Positions 27,291 to 40,652 of a DNA stretch of 64,000 bases are shown piece by piece. The notes under the pieces are model-generated. The model made no database searches and was not told the origin of the DNA. It saw nothing but the letters and a program-made list of their open reading frames with translations. Each line of letters starts with the position of its first letter. The first letter of the stretch is position 1. This DNA is from Bimastos eiseni. Its lineage: Eukaryota > Annelida > Clitellata > Crassiclitellata > Lumbricidae. A program made the position numbers and the translations under genes. The stretch spans positions 26,922,585 through 26,986,584 of the forward strand of contig OY365810.1 in NCBI GenBank assembly GCA_959347315.1, given 5' to 3'.

Positions 27291-27676
27291 AATCGTGGCA
27301 TACTTTAAGTTGACTGAAAGCAAATGTCCAGCAGTTTTAAACTGCAGAAACGACAGCTACACTGGCATTAGACATAATTAGTCGTTCACACTATAAGTAT
27401 TTTACTCTCGATGTGGGCCTACCGCAAGTGACTTTCCAAAGTAGCCCTTTAACAATTAGCAGTCAATTGTCATATCCAGAATTCGTGACTGACGATTATA
27501 GCTAGGGTCTTTAGGCCTACAGAAGATACATTACGTCAACGGTTTTCGATACCTGTATGGTTGACCCCTAACTCATGAGATAAGACGTCAACATTGATGA
27601 CGTTCAATTCATGCATCATTTGAACATACTTTAAGCCATGATTTCTACAAAGGTCAATTTCTGTTCTCTGCACTGT

Positions 27677-27682
<6 letters not shown>

Positions 27683-27733
<51 letters not shown>

Positions 27734-27770
27734 ATATATATATGTAATATATATATATATATGCATGTAT
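27683..27770 (+). repeat. (CT)n then (AT)n compound microsatellite
   Basis: About 16 CT units directly followed by AT units. Confidence 0.9.
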
Positions 27771-28207
27771 GTATAATTTGTATATAGCCTATAATGTTTT
27801 ATAGGATAACTCTGGTCTGGTCTATATGCAGGCTGCAATTAATATCGCATTTCTGATTGGTCAAGTCGTCGAGCAAGTGGAGAATCAACAACGATTTCTA
27901 CAAGGATAGCACCATTCCGAAATTCAATCCTACGAAAAAAACAGAAATAATATTAATTAGACTCATATCTTTATTCCGCCAAGATTATTCCCTCGAGTAA
28001 TACGATTTCTCAGGTTAAACGAACACAGTTCATCACCAGTTATGAGACTGATGATGGTCAGGATAACGGAGCAATATCCACCATCGTTGTCATAGACTCT
28101 ATCAGTAGCTCAACACTATAGGATTAGTGATCAGCGCAGAGACGTGTCATAAAATGTATAATTTATTTATACTGATCTGATAGCATAGGATCTGCATTCA
28201 CATTGGC

Positions 28208-28264
28208 AATATATATATATATGCATATATATATGTATATATATATGTTTACATATATATAACA
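28208..28264. repeat. (AT)n-rich tract
   Basis: Imperfect ATATAT with TGCATA and TGTATA interruptions. Confidence 0.8.
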
Positions 28265-28435
28265 TTTGCCAGATGTAGGTAAATTTCAAACTGGTTTGTT
28301 TATGGTTATAGGTAGCCTATAATCGAAAAATACTGTCTTATAACTGGTAACTAGAGATTTACCGAAACAGTGACACTGCTCAACCAGAATGAAGCAAATT
28401 AACATTGAATGTTCTGGATCAATTAATCACTCAAA

Positions 28436-28500
28436 ATTTGCACCTCGAGATCCCTACTCGAAGGCGCTCCCGACCTGGGCCAAGTAGGGGCCTACAAAGG
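28436..28500 (-). mobile_element. Element A-like fragment
   Basis: cctcgagatccctactcgaa followed by ggcgctcccgacctggg matches the core of element A and the copy at 59026. Confidence 0.4.
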
Positions 28501-28769
28501 GCACGTCTCGACAGAGTTGAACCATAAGCTATTATTTAAGCGGTAATGATTTAAGTAGAAGCACATGCAATACTAGTTGACTTATAAGGAGTAGCACAAA
28601 TTCAACTATATAAATTCGAGAAAGAACAAAACTAAGAACGCCAAAAAATTAAAATACTATATTGGTAATTACATTTTGCAGGGCTACATTCTAATTGTTG
28701 TAATAATTATTATTATCTACAGTATTATTATTAATGTATGGAAAATGCTCATCGTTCTATTCTATTCAC

Positions 28770-29265
28770 AGTACAACCTATAATCAGAGGCGCTCCCAGT
28801 GAGATGAACCCCTAGAGAAAAGACAAGTCTTAGGAGAACGAGCAGAAGCAGTTGTGCTACTAGATAAAATTGCAGCACAAGTCACAGAAAGAAGGCTGTT
28901 CTGTAGGCTTTAGGTAAATTTTTCGCCACCAATTTTTAGCCATCGATGTTTCGCCGAATGAAACTTGAGCAGTCGTCATGACTGAAAGAGTGGTATGTGA
29001 TAATGAAAGAGTGGTATGTGATGGCAGAGTATTCATCGCCACATAAATTCTTCGCCAAATAGAGTAGTCCTAAGATGAGAGAGGAATGCCTGAGAGGGGG
29101 CTGTATGAAAAGAGTGGAGAGTCAAGGGGAGACCATTCCAGATCGAGGGGCCACCCCCGAGAAGGCACGGCTCTGCCTGGTGACGTTGCGTGCATGTGGA
29201 ACATAAAGGAGGCTTTGCTCAACCGAGGGGAGGATGCGCTGTAATGCTTTAAAATATTCTAGGAC
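28770..29265 (-). mobile_element. Element A-related longer copy
   Basis: It starts with cctataatcagaggcgctcc, has agacaagtcttaggagaacg, and later ggagaccattccagatcgag, ggggccacccccgagaagg and gaggatgcgctgtaatgc. These are features of a longer member of the same retroelement group. Boundaries are uncertain, and the middle holds unrelated repeats (for example a 17-bp direct repeat around 28983-29020). Confidence 0.4.
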
Positions 29266-29639
29266 GATAATATTTATCCGTAGATAATTAATTATTAATC
29301 AGGAAACTAGCCATAACAAAATAAATAGCAGGGAAACAAACAGGAGATGGCGAAAATTTGATGGCGAAAATACTGTACTGGCGAAAGTTGATGGCAAATA
29401 ATGTGTCGGTCACCGTTCCATAGCAAAGGGCTAACATATGCAGAGGGCTCGGATCTTCGGATGGCACGTAGTCGCCGCAAATGATAAAAGCTGGACCGAG
29501 AGAGATTGGAGAGCTGTTAGCGGCGTCATATTTTTAACTTTAAATTGGATACCAGTCGTCCCTCGCGATCTGATCTTCCAGGGACGCTATTGCCTCATAC
29601 GGTTTGAGTGGTCCGTTTGAATGGTCTCGGTCATTCTAC

Positions 29640-29905
29640 CCATAAAGAGTTCTCCCCGCTCCCCTCATCTTCCCCATTGGGAGTTCGTTTCAGTCATCCT
29701 TCCATCAGACGTTCTCTCCCATCCCAATCACTCTTCCTATAAAGCGTTTTGCCTCGTCTCCCTCATCCACCACTTCAGAAGTTCATTCCATTCTCAGTCA
29801 TCTTCCCCGTCACATGTTCTCCCCGTCTCCCTCTTCTTCCCATCAGAGGTTCTTTCCGCACACAGTCATCCTCCACATCCAGAGTTATTCCTCGTCCAGT
29901 CGCTG
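29640..29905 (+). repeat. Degenerate pyrimidine-rich minisatellite, unit about 35 bp
   Basis: About eight copies of a (A)GTTCTCCCC...TCATCTTCCCCATCA pattern. The plus-strand frame rich in Ser/Pro/His here reflects the repeat. Confidence 0.6.
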
Positions 29906-30187
29906 TCCACTCTTTCCGATCCAATTATACGCTGCGGCTTTTGACATAAGAGGCTCAGTCTTCCAATACAATGCTTCCAGCTTCTGTCTTACATTCTGCC
30001 TTTATTTGTCTCTCAGTCCGTATCTTTGTCTCTGTCTGCCTCAGTCTCGCTTCTCTTCGCCTTTCGCTTTATTGTTATTAACACATGAGACGTGAAACGT
30101 CCTATTCAATAAAACGAGTTCCTTGTCCCAAGGGAGCTTGGCATAATATTCCGGCTGCACGAGGCAGTGGCTCTGAACTGTCTACGT

Positions 30188-30256
30188 CTGTCTGTCTACC
30201 TATCTATCTGTCTGTCTATCTGTCTGTCTGCCTGTCTGTCTGCCTGTCTGCGATGG
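30188..30256 (+). repeat. (TCTG)n/(TCTA)n array
   Basis: Tetranucleotide repeats; no gene. Confidence 0.85.
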
Positions 30257-30647
30257 TGTATCGATAGATAAGGGTCTGGGTGCGTGTTCCCGTCTGATTG
30301 GCTGTTGACTATCGTCGGCGATTGACACGTCAGCCTAACTGCTGTCCAGATGCCCCATCTCAATCTCAATCTCACTCTCCGAACGTATTCTTCTCCTATT
30401 TCTACTCCCACTCCTGGTCCTATTTAGACTCGTACTCATAATTATTTCTACTTCCAGTATTGCTTCTATTCCTATAAACCGACTATTTCTCTTGCCACCA
30501 TTTCAGGCATTGCTCATAGTCTGACTCTTTTTAAACACCTATTTTCATTCCAACTCCTTAGCTTGCTCCAACTGTTATTACAGCCCGTGCACGCTTTCTT
30601 TCTCTTGCTTCTGTTCCAATTCCTTCTCTTGTTCCGTATCAGACCTA

Positions 30648-30850
30648 ATGTACAGATATTCGTGACTCGATCCGGTTCGACCCGACTCGAACCGTGGACA
30701 ACTTAATTGGAACTTCAGAGCGACCCAAAAGCCGATTGGAAATATTCAATGTGATTTTATAACATCCAATTTTTTATCTCAAACTTGAAGCAAGTCGAGG
30801 TACATGTAAATATTTTATGTGGAGACGGAATGAAGTCATGTTCAACATAT
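30648..30850 (+). repeat. GACCC-rich dispersed repeat, copy 1 (partial)
   Basis: gtacagatattcgtgactcg, then CGACCCGACTCGA, gtggacaactt and agcgaccc. The same order occurs at 60085-60160. Boundaries are undefined. Confidence 0.55.
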
Positions 30851-31930
30851 CCCCACACTAAAGCTGTCTCCACAAAATTCTAAACAGACAATTATTTTGT
30901 GTTTCATGATTAACATTATTTCAGCTTAATGATAAAGTGAGCCAAAAATTCAGATAAAATAATTCGGAACTATTCATCTCGATTGTATGAGATTGTATCA
31001 CAACTTGCGCCAATGTATTGGGCTATTGGCTTTTTATATTGTTGAAAGCTGAAGTCAGTTAGATGCCTGGGTTAATTTGCTGCTGAAAATATGTGTTTGT
31101 CGGGAATTTATCGATCTATTGAGTTCAGAGATGAATTTCAACTAAGTAATTGCAAGTTTTAGACACATCTAACATTGGATCAGCAGACTTCTGACTGACT
31201 CGTTTCATATATCGGGAAATTTTTTAACTAAAATTTTAAGTCATGGGTAATGAACAAGGCAAGAAACGCTTCAGTCAGTAAGTCAGACAACGCAAGCCTA
31301 CGTGTACCTGTACATATATTAGTTGGCATTTAAGTTTAGACCAGAATTTGCCACATATAGGTCACTTAGTTATTATGACTGAATATATGGTGGCATTTTC
31401 AGAAGTTACGCGATTCAACAGGTTTTATTAACACCATACGTGCCGTGTTCTTTAAAATAGACTCGATGAGAATGCGCAATTAACACTTTGAAATAGTCAT
31501 TACATTTTACAAATCATAATATGAGTGCAACATAAAAGAAATCCAAGAAGTCGTGGCCAGACTCTGACTCAATGATGCTATGACACTTGCACAGCCTGTT
31601 ACTTTGTCTAAAACGTCACGGCAAATTCCTGTGCTAATTTAGCTGCACTCGAAATCGCATAAGGCATGTGGTATTACATGGCTTAAACAGGTAAGAGAAC
31701 AATGTCTTGTGGTTAGGCGTTGGGTGGAGTTTAGTAAATACGCTGCAAACATGAAAGATTTCCATGATGTGCTTTTTGCTTCTAGCATTGTTCGAGAAGA
31801 GCAGGGTCTGAAGAGGTTCCTTGTGGACGGCAAAGCTATTTAGAGTTTCCATGGTGCCGATGTTTTATCAAAGGTGGCCGGGTCATCCATACAGACAGAC
31901 AGCGGCAGAAGAATCAAAGACAAAGACTGG
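30850..31930. other. No feature recognised
   Basis: Unique AT-rich DNA without exon-like frames. Confidence 0.4.
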
Positions 31931-31939
31931 GCAGAGAGA

Positions 31940-31963
31940 CAGAGAGAGTGAGAAAGAGAGATA

Positions 31964-32046
<83 letters not shown>

Positions 32047-32085
32047 AGAGACAGAGAGACAGAGTGACAGAGAGAGAGAGAAAGA
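31940..32085 (+). repeat. (GA)n array
   Basis: An uninterrupted AG run of about 75 bp at 31968-32044, flanked by GAGACA variants. Confidence 0.95.
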
Positions 32086-32320
32086 AAGACAGAGACAGAG
32101 ACAGACAGAGACAGACAGAGACAGACAGAGACAGACAGAGACAGACAGAGACAGACAGAGACAGACAGAGACAGACAGAGACAGACAGAGACAGACAGAG
32201 ACAGACAGAGACAGACAGAGACAGACAGAGACAGACAGAGACAGACAGAGACAGACAGAGACAGACAGAGACAGACAGAGACAGACAGAGACAGACAGAG
32301 ACACAGAGAGAGAGAGAGAA
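32086..32320 (+). repeat. Decanucleotide array AGACAGAGAC, about twenty units
   Basis: Near-perfect 10-bp units. Long open frames in several phases on both strands (SVCLCLSL- and [14 protein letters not shown]) are artefacts. Confidence 0.95.
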
Positions 32321-32831
32321 TCCCTGAGATGTCACGACAGATATGGAGATGCAACGGAGGCAGGTTGCAGAGGATGACAAATCGAAATGAGCAACATCTT
32401 ATGCGCGTGCAGAGAACAACAGGAGATGACAATGGTTGACCTGGTGCATGTACGGAAAGAATGAAAACTGAGGAATGAGGATGGTAGACACGGGAACGAG
32501 TCCAGTGAATAAATAATCAATGAGACTGATAGACGTGGCACGATGACATTGGTGAGGGCAGAGGGTGTCAGCGGGGTGGCAGTCACATGGCATTAACGTC
32601 AGTATTTCGTCTCCTTTGTGGGTTTTGCGAGATTGTCGCATGGAATTATGTCCACGCATCTGTTGAGGTCAACATTTCCTGATGTCTTCAACGTTACGAG
32701 GCTTTTCTCGCATATATCTGAGCAGCTGAGGAAATTGCTGAAGCCAGTAAGGACAGAGATAATTATTATGATGAATCCAGTGTACGTATTGTAAAGCAGC
32801 GACACGGTCACTGCTTTGCAGTACGTAGGCC

Positions 32832-32910
32832 CAGTGGTCACCAACCCGTGGCTCGTGAGCCACACGCGGCTCTCAAAGAGTTCTGCATGTGGCAGCTGTC
32901 CAGACTTACT
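32832..32910 (+). mobile_element. hAT-like terminal sequence remnant
   Basis: cagtggtcaccaacccgtgg followed by ctcgtgagccacacgcggct resembles the CAGNGGTNNCCAACC termini of hAT DNA transposons. It abuts the 3' end of the LINE fragment at 32918. No transposase and no second terminus were seen. Confidence 0.35.
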
Positions 32911-32917
32911 TAGACTT

Positions 32918-33475
32918 AGTTACTCCTGTTCCGATCGGAGCATTGGTCGACAAGTCTTCGCCACTCCACGCGGTCACCAGCTGCCCTCTCCGCCCTATCC
33001 CAGGTCAGTCCCTTCCGCCCCAGGTAATCTCTGAACGTTCGTATCCAGGTTTTTCTCGGTCTGCCTCTACCCAGCCCATCGCCGTCTTCTCAATTCTTTC
33101 TTTCGGTAGTCTAAGGATGTGACCCGCCTACTTTCCTCTTCTTCCTGCGATGATTTGCTCAAGATCCTGTGTTCCCGCCATTCTCATCACCTCCTGATTT
33201 CTGATGTGGTCCCTCCATGAGATGCCTAAGATGGATCGTAGGCATTTCCTATGTAATATGTTCGGCTGTTTTGATATCTTCATTGTTGCTTTCCAGGTTT
33301 CGCTTGCATATAGTACCACGGGCAGCACCAACGCTGAGTACAACCGAATCTTCGTATCTCTGCTTATCGCTCCCGATCTCCGCACTGTCCTCATTCCGTG
33401 TGGAGATCGGGAACCAGAGCGTTCCAGAAAATAACATTGCAAAGGTTTTGGATCGTTTCTATTAACTGCTGCCAC
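32918..33475 (-). mobile_element. Non-LTR retrotransposon RT C-terminal fragment
   Basis: The minus strand reads SRDTKIRLYSALVLPVVLYA, SETWKATMKISKQ, HRKCLRSILGISWRDHIRNQ and RMAGTQDLEQIIAGRRGK. An in-frame TAG replaces the usual Trp, then AGHILRLPKERIEKTAMGW follows and, after a frameshift near 33080, RKTWIRTFRDYLGRKGLTWD and DRVEWRRLVDQCSDRNRSN before a stop at about 32918. This is the standard C-terminus of an endonuclease/RT LINE polyprotein. 5'-truncated and inactive. Confidence 0.85.
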
Positions 33476-33629
33476 ACATTAAATACGTTTTCAGAGAAAG
33501 CAAAACTTCCCAAAACTTCTTCGCATGGTTGCTGGACATGGCATTTTCAAGTGGCATTACAGAGCATCCAAGCCAACTGAATTTGACGGTGCTGGGTTGA
33601 CTTGTCCTTCTTTGGCCATGCGATGGCGT

Positions 33630-33782
33630 TGGTTATATCAGATCAATATTGGCATGAAGCCTTGCATGGCTGCTAACAGTTTTGTTCGACTCCTGTAATA
33701 ACTTGTCACCATTCTTTCATACGATACTTGTAATCATATTGCTGTTTATCAGTTTGAAATTAAAAGATAATTATTATTAATA
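33630..33782 (+). mobile_element. SINE family C, copy 2 (3' part)
   Basis: It matches the 3' half of the element at 50752: gc-tggctgct, cctgtaataacttgtcacc, cttgtaatcat and atcagtttgaaattaaaa, then AT-rich tail. The 5' tRNA-like head is not recognisable. Confidence 0.6.
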
Positions 33783-34027
33783 TCATTACGACGATGGAAA
33801 TGACAGTAATGCTGATTGTCGTAATGGCTAATCGTCATAATCTTTTAGGAAACGACGTAGTGTGAGGCATAGATTAAAAGAAGTTATATCGATAGAAAAT
33901 GAAAGACGATAACCCAATTTTGTTCATTTACTTAGAAGAGCTGCTGACCAATAGAGATTTGCGCAGGTGTTTATAATCCCTCTGGACCAACAATAATAGC
34001 ACACAGTCTGCGTCTTCTATCCCGTTC

Positions 34028-34043
34028 TGTATATATATATACA

Positions 34044-34085
<42 letters not shown>
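34028..34085. repeat. (TA)n microsatellite
   Basis: Alternating AT of about 50 bp. Confidence 0.9.
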
Positions 34086-34087
<2 letters not shown>

Positions 34088-35537
34088 CTCCACGGCCACC
34101 GACCCTGACGAACCCGACTCGATGCACCGACGCGAATATTATATTCTAATAATTATTTAATTATCCCAGTCGTACAGCAGAGGTCTCCGACAGTCATAAG
34201 AACACAAAGCATTATCCCACGAGCTTTGAACTATAAAAGCTCGGTCCGGTTACTCCATATGGACCTCTATTTCCGATTGTGCTTAATCTTGCCGAAGGGC
34301 TTTGGTCATGATGTTATTCGCGCCCGAGTCGGTGCGAGCAAAGCGTTTCGTCTTCTATAATTCAGTGAAGCGCTAGAGACAGGACTCGCAGTCCGAACGT
34401 CGACCAATGCATTCTTTCGACGATCATTATAGGCCTAATAATCAAAAATTCAAGGCAAGTCAAATACCGAGTAAGCGTTGTTTGAATTTTCTGCCGATAA
34501 AAACGCGGGCGGATCTGTAGGTGCCTGAGCGATGGGATGGTGGGTTCTGGGTCACATGATGCGGGGTGGGTGGGTGGGTGCAGAAACCTTTGACTGGAGT
34601 ATTGTGCGTAGATGGAGAATTAACGAGTCTTCGCATACATAAGCAAGGACTAAACTAGAAAGCAACGATACATTTTTAATGCAGACACTTTTCATGTCTG
34701 GTCACTTCTGCGTGGTCAAAAATCTTGCGTTCTCTTTGTTTTCTATGACATCAATTACAATGGCACCACCAGCAATGACCTCTACTGACGTCACCGTATT
34801 TTTGGAGTCGTTGTCGCCGTCGTTATTATCATCTTTATCTACGGCTACGAAAATGATGACGACAACTATAGCAGATTGTCTGCGTCACGTCATCATCATT
34901 ATCGTCACTTGAGCAATGATGACGAAAATGAAAGACGTGGTATGCGATGGCAGAGTATTACAGATGAGAATGCGATACATCACATATATGCACGACTACA
35001 TGGGCTGCTATATGACAAAGGCCGTTGCTGGTCTGATGATGTATTGTCTAGGAGACCTCTGTCTATGTCTCCTCACTGTCCTTACTCTGGCATTGCCAGT
35101 CTCAAGGCTGGATAATGAGGGGTTGACGCTAGCCATCTTTTTTTCTGACACAGCCTCATTTAACTGTGACTTCGGAATATCCCTTTCCGCGTCGGCCTTG
35201 AGTCGAGCCCTAGCGATTCTCTTCGAAGAGAGAGTGAAAGAGCAAGAGAAAGAATGAGAACCCACTAAGACCTTCTCTTTTCGCTTATTTCAGTTCGACA
35301 CCAGAGCGGTACAAACGTCTGAACAGGTAGTGGAACTCATTTGAATATAAAAGTCCATCAAATCTCAAGCGGTTATAGAAGAAAATGGTGCGTGAGTGGC
35401 GTAGCTTTGTCTACCTACATATTGCGGAGCACCATCGACTCTAACACAAAATGGAGACCGAAGGTTGATCGGTCGGTCAAGGTCTTGCCCTGAGCGTCGG
35501 TTGAAAGCCATTTTATCCATTCGTTCAGTCGTTTATT

Positions 35538-35625
35538 ACGAAGATTTATACAACGCCCCTTCAAGGCCACTACTGAGACACGGCTGACAAGAACAGTTTT
35601 AAGGCGATTATAAAAAAAGTTTGAG
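35538..35625 (-). mobile_element. Element A fragment
   Basis: gatttatacaacgccccttc followed by aaggccactactgagacacgg matches the element A terminus and core. Confidence 0.45.
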
Positions 35626-36888
35626 TGTTGGACGATTATTTTTTGTTCAGTTGTTCATTCGGGTGAGAGAATTTTGCTGAGCATATGTTACACCTCGGGT
35701 GATACGGTTACCGAATGTTGAGAGAGAAATAATGAGTAATTAACAATGGTTGATAATAGAAGTAGGAGTGGTAATCGGAGTAGAATAACAAATAGTAGTA
35801 TATAGGTGAGAGGAGTGGCAACGTTTGCAACGAAATGATCACACCAATAGTGCCTATATATTTAAATATTAAATGTGTAATTATAGGCCTACGAACAATG
35901 ATCCTTCTAGGCTGTGTGCATGGGCGCGCGAGCACGGGCCTTGGAGCCAGCGCACACAAGAATTTCGTGTGCATACACATTTTTAGTAAATGTCACGAGT
36001 TCTTTTTATGAAACTACGTAGGCCTATGCCCTAAATCTTCGACTTACCTTACTTCACAAACTTTTGTTTCTTGGCCGATGCGTTCCCTTATTTAGCGTTT
36101 TAGAGATTTTTCTTAGGTTATCAGAACCTATCACCATAGACTAGATAGCGGCTGATGATCTTAACTATCATCGCATTTAACTTTGAAGTGGGCACAAAAG
36201 TGTGAACATTTTGCAAAAAAATCTTTTTGGGTCACGGGTCTTCGAAAAATTAAAGGGAACATTGCCTACGATTATTTATATATATGTAATATATATGATA
36301 TACATATAATATATATATGCATAGGATGTCTTGCTGATGAATTGCTACGGCTCTGTTAAGAACGTCAGCCGACAGATCATTCGACCTCAAACAGCGTTTT
36401 AAGGAGCCTTTATAAATTTGCCACCAATAGGTCTACAGTTTAAGTCGTTCTGTTTTTAATTCCTTACTTGCTGTGGGTTTTAAAGAGATCAACCTGTCCT
36501 CTCTTCACTGTTTTCAGATGTTGCTTATGGAAATAAGTGAAGGATCAATTTGTTGTGCAGGTTATGGTACTTAGAGACATTAGCATGTGCAGGTTCGACT
36601 GCTTCTATGTTGGCTGCGAAATGCACTCGACAGGTTCAAACAAGTTAGGATTTCGTCTGAAAAGTCCTCATCTTTTGCTGGTTTACATATGGTCAAAGGC
36701 AGCTTAGAGACTCGAAATATTGAAACATTAACTCAAAATATCGTATCTACGAGTGTATACGACCCATTTCATCACTGTATGAACTCGTTATATAAACATG
36801 TAGTCTATACAAGAATTCGATCAATCTCCATTTCTATGTTATTCGCGAGATTATAGCACTCAACTACATGCAAAACTATATCCGATGA

Positions 36889-36889
<1 letters not shown>

Positions 36890-36963
<74 letters not shown>
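36890..36963. repeat. (AT)n microsatellite
   Basis: A pure alternating AT run of about 70 bp. Confidence 0.95.
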
Positions 36964-36966
<3 letters not shown>

Positions 36967-38907
36967 TGATTAGCAGCTACTATTTTTTAAAATCTAGACT
37001 TAAAGATTACCTGTTCTCTAATTTCGTGTGATGATATTTTCTGCACTTTTATGTATGTCACTCTTGTTCTTTTAATGAAATAGTTTAGTTAGTTTACTTT
37101 ATGTTATCTTATGTTTATTTAACCTGCTGCCGTGAACTTTTAGTAAGGGTGGCCCTGCTAGCGGGACCAGTTGGTCCCTTTAGGGTTTATATTGTATCAC
37201 GATTGTACCCTTCCAATTTTGTTCTTCTGTTCTAAAATGATAATTGTTTATGCTCATGTTTGGTACAATAAAACACATGGTTATGGTTATGGTTATATAT
37301 ATATACATGTGTTTCTATGAGCAAGTTGAAGAGATTTTGTAAACAGTGGAAGCAATGTTAACTGAAACGTAGGACCTGTATCGAATTACGTATGTATGTA
37401 TCAGGTAACTGCTGAAAAGGCAAGAGCACCAATTGAATAGGCTATTATCTCTTGTATCATATCATTATAGATCCCTATCAAATTTGATATTGAATTACTT
37501 AAAAAAGCGTAACGAATTAAAAAATTATTAATTTTTTTTCCATAGACCAAAGCAGACCCGCTGAGATGTAGGGCTTAGGCTAACTTTAAGGGGATGCCCA
37601 AGGCCCAGTGATCAGGGGTCCGGTCCGGGCCGCACTGAATTTTTTCTTAGAGCCTAAAGCTAATTTAGAGGCCTGTGACTGCACTGTCTAGAGGTACAGA
37701 TTGCTGTTACTGCTTTGCCTATAGGGACCCGGAATTTATCTCGGAGGGCCTGGGCGTTCGTGAAAGTTTTGAATTCGAAATTAGTCATTTTTTAATTGAA
37801 CAAATTAATGGCCTTGTATGTGAAAGACATAAAGTATGAAGACCTTCTGGATTTCAGCACCTGAGATGCTGCATGCTTTGGTCGACACTGCTCGTGTACT
37901 TTGATTGATATAGCGCCAGAGTTTATTCTGTTTCTGCCTGACGCATCTCTTGTGTAGCATTGAGCATTTCTGGTGATTTACACTTGCCTCAAAATATATA
38001 GAGACGCATTTACAGCTAACTGGACTCTAGGCGCAAAACATGGGATCTTCTGAACTCGTACACTGAGGCTGAGACTCTGGTGGTGTTTCGCCTATCGTGT
38101 GTGAAAAAACCCCACGATGTTAAACTGGAAACTGTGGGTGTAACTGATTTTGTGATTATGACTAGTTATGGAAGCTATTTGAATGGAATTGTAGATAGAT
38201 GATTTTATTCTTAAAAAACGCACGTAATATGTGCGTTTTTATATTATATTATATATGTATAAGCCACCTTCAGGAAGCGAAACGTAATCCACACGATTTC
38301 TTACACAGAGATGCGTGAGAAGCAGTTTATATGCCGCATGTATACAATACAATCCAACCGATGTATTCTAAAACTGGGTCAATTTTTTTGTCCAGATTAA
38401 CAATAAAATATAAATTACGATAAAATAAAATACTGCTTTGTGAATGCTAAGCTGTAATAACTAAATAATAGGCTATGTTATATTGTGGACGGTTCAAAAC
38501 TTTAAAATGACATTTTTATTATGTCGAATTTAATAATGTTTTCGTTCGTTTGCGGAACTCTTAGATTTGGGGAGCTAGTCACACGCCTATTGCCTATATG
38601 AATACAAACAGTGACGTATACATTGAACGTCAGTGCTAATTTATTTGAATATTAATGCACTGTTATGCGACTTAAGACGTTATGATATTTGCTCTTACAT
38701 TTTTAACAGAGGAAAAACCTACGTCCAGCATGCCACTCTGAATCCATCACTCTCCGAAATAGGTCTATAGGCGACTAAAGCTGCTTTGACTGGAAAAGGA
38801 TAGATACATAATTTACAATTAAAGGATAATAAACCAAGTCAGTTGAAAAGTTCAGGTTAGAAACGCTGATATTATTTGAAATAATAATAACTTGCAGTAG
38901 GCACAAA

Positions 38908-39108
38908 TGGGGCGCGGTGGCGAAGTGGGATGTTCGGTGCCTTGCGTTCGGAGGATCGCAGGTTCGAACCGACCCAGAGTCACTGCGTAGCGACCTTAGA
39001 CAAGTTGCTCACCCATAATTGTGTGTGAGGAAGACAACGGGAAACCACCTCACTCATCTCATCCCCGGGTGGCGTAAAGCCAAAAGGACATGCCTTCGGG
39101 CAGAGCAC

Positions 39109-39150
<42 letters not shown>
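38908..39150 (+). mobile_element. tRNA-derived SINE, family B, copy 1, with ATC tail
   Basis: An A box (gtggcgaagtggg) and a perfect B box (ggttcgaacc at about 38962) are followed by a tRNA-unrelated body (gcgaccttagacaagttg) and a (CAT)n tail at 39110-39150. There is no clover-leaf closure, so this is not a tRNA gene. A second copy lies at 43315. Confidence 0.75.
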
Positions 39151-39719
39151 GGTGGTAGTGTGCCCAGTTCAGTATTGAGGATATTGAGTGGCAATATCAA
39201 GTAAAAGTCACAGAAGAGATTCAGTTACATGTATTTGGTTCATTAAGGGAGCCAACTAAGTAGGGCCACTGAGTGGGGCTATAGTGTAGAACCATTGAAT
39301 GGGGCTAGCAGCCTATTCGCGCCCTCTCAGTCCAGAACCGATGTAGTACTATTTTTACATGAACATAATGAATGCAGTGAGAGGGTGACGTTCAAGCTAA
39401 TATATAGCGCCATCGAGAATCATGAAACAAGCGCTCTATAAATATTACGATGCATACAATCATAGTCGTGGTCAATAATAGGACAGTGGCAGGTCAGTAA
39501 CTCAGCTAAGGGCATCAATACCGATACGTAGGACGATGCTCTGCGTAATCTGGACCCTATAGTCTCGATCAACGCTCATCCTTTAGACTGCCTCTGTCGT
39601 GTTTGTGTTATTATTGGAAATGGACGATTCGTCAAGACAAAAAGACTCTGACCCCAAGCACTGAAAGGCGCAGAATCGGTGGATTGTCCCTCTTATGGTA
39701 AGACCGTATGACGTCTACA

Positions 39720-39962
39720 CCACACACACACACATGTCAGTGCACAAAGAGTCACATATACATACAGTAGACACCCTCACGCATAACACACGTAGGCCTA
39801 TACGGCATACACTTACGCATAGGCCGACACGTGCAAACACACGCACACACACACACAACAAACACCTACACACACATACACACGCACTCACCTGTTCACA
39901 CACACACATATATATATATATATACACCTATATATATATTATACACACTCACCTACACACTA
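39720..39962 (+). repeat. (CA)n and (TA)n mixed microsatellites
   Basis: ACACAC tracts at 39720-39735 and 39835-39908, then TATATA, then ACACTC. Confidence 0.85.
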
Positions 39963-40175
39963 CTTTCTATTGCGCTTTTTGTCTTCAACATTATAGCGTT
40001 GACTATTATCGCGCTCGCTTGGCATTTATGTTAAGTGCCTCTTGCAGATGACGGCTTCAAACTGACGACGCTTTATTGCAAAATTAAATTACAAGACATT
40101 CCTAACATGTGGCTAAATCATATTGAAGCACATCTGCAAAGTTCCTAAGAGGCACTATTTAAGTGCTTCGATAGA

Positions 40176-40652
40176 TACATAAATGCATGCATGCATACAT
40201 GCATACATACATACATACATACATGCATACATGCATACATACATACATACATACATACATGCATACATGCATACATACATACATACATGCATGCATGCAT
40301 GCATACATACATGCATGCATACATACATACATACATACATACATACATACATGCATACATACATACATGCATACATACATACATACATACATACATACAT
40401 ACATACATGCATACATACATACATGCATACATACATACATACATACATACATGCATACATACATACATATATACATACATACATACATGCATACATACAT
40501 ACATGCATACATACATACATACATACATACATGCATACATACATACATATATACATACATACATACATACATGCATACATACATACATACATACATACAT
40601 ACATACATGCATACATACATACATACATATATACATACATAGATACATGGGA
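40176..40652 (+). repeat. (ACAT)n array with GCAT variants and an 80-bp exact duplication
   Basis: About 475 bp. 40401-40480 and 40481-40560 are identical including all variant positions. Six overlapping long open frames are spurious. Confidence 0.95.

Larger units (their letters stand above)
33783..38900. other. Intergenic, repeat remnants only
   Basis: Contains AT microsatellites, a hairpin-bearing ggtccc repeat remnant near 37150 (similar to 15850), a short repeat near 35065-35130 similar to 42850-42900, and otherwise unique sequence. No gene supported. Confidence 0.4.

Noticed and set aside
31840..32432. Open frames of 119 to 172 codons
   Set aside because: They come from (GA)n and decanucleotide arrays and are open in most phases.
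38206..38245. Terminator-like hairpin followed by T residues
   Set aside because: A 10-bp GC stem with T run looks like a bacterial terminator, but the window is eukaryotic and no gene lies before it.
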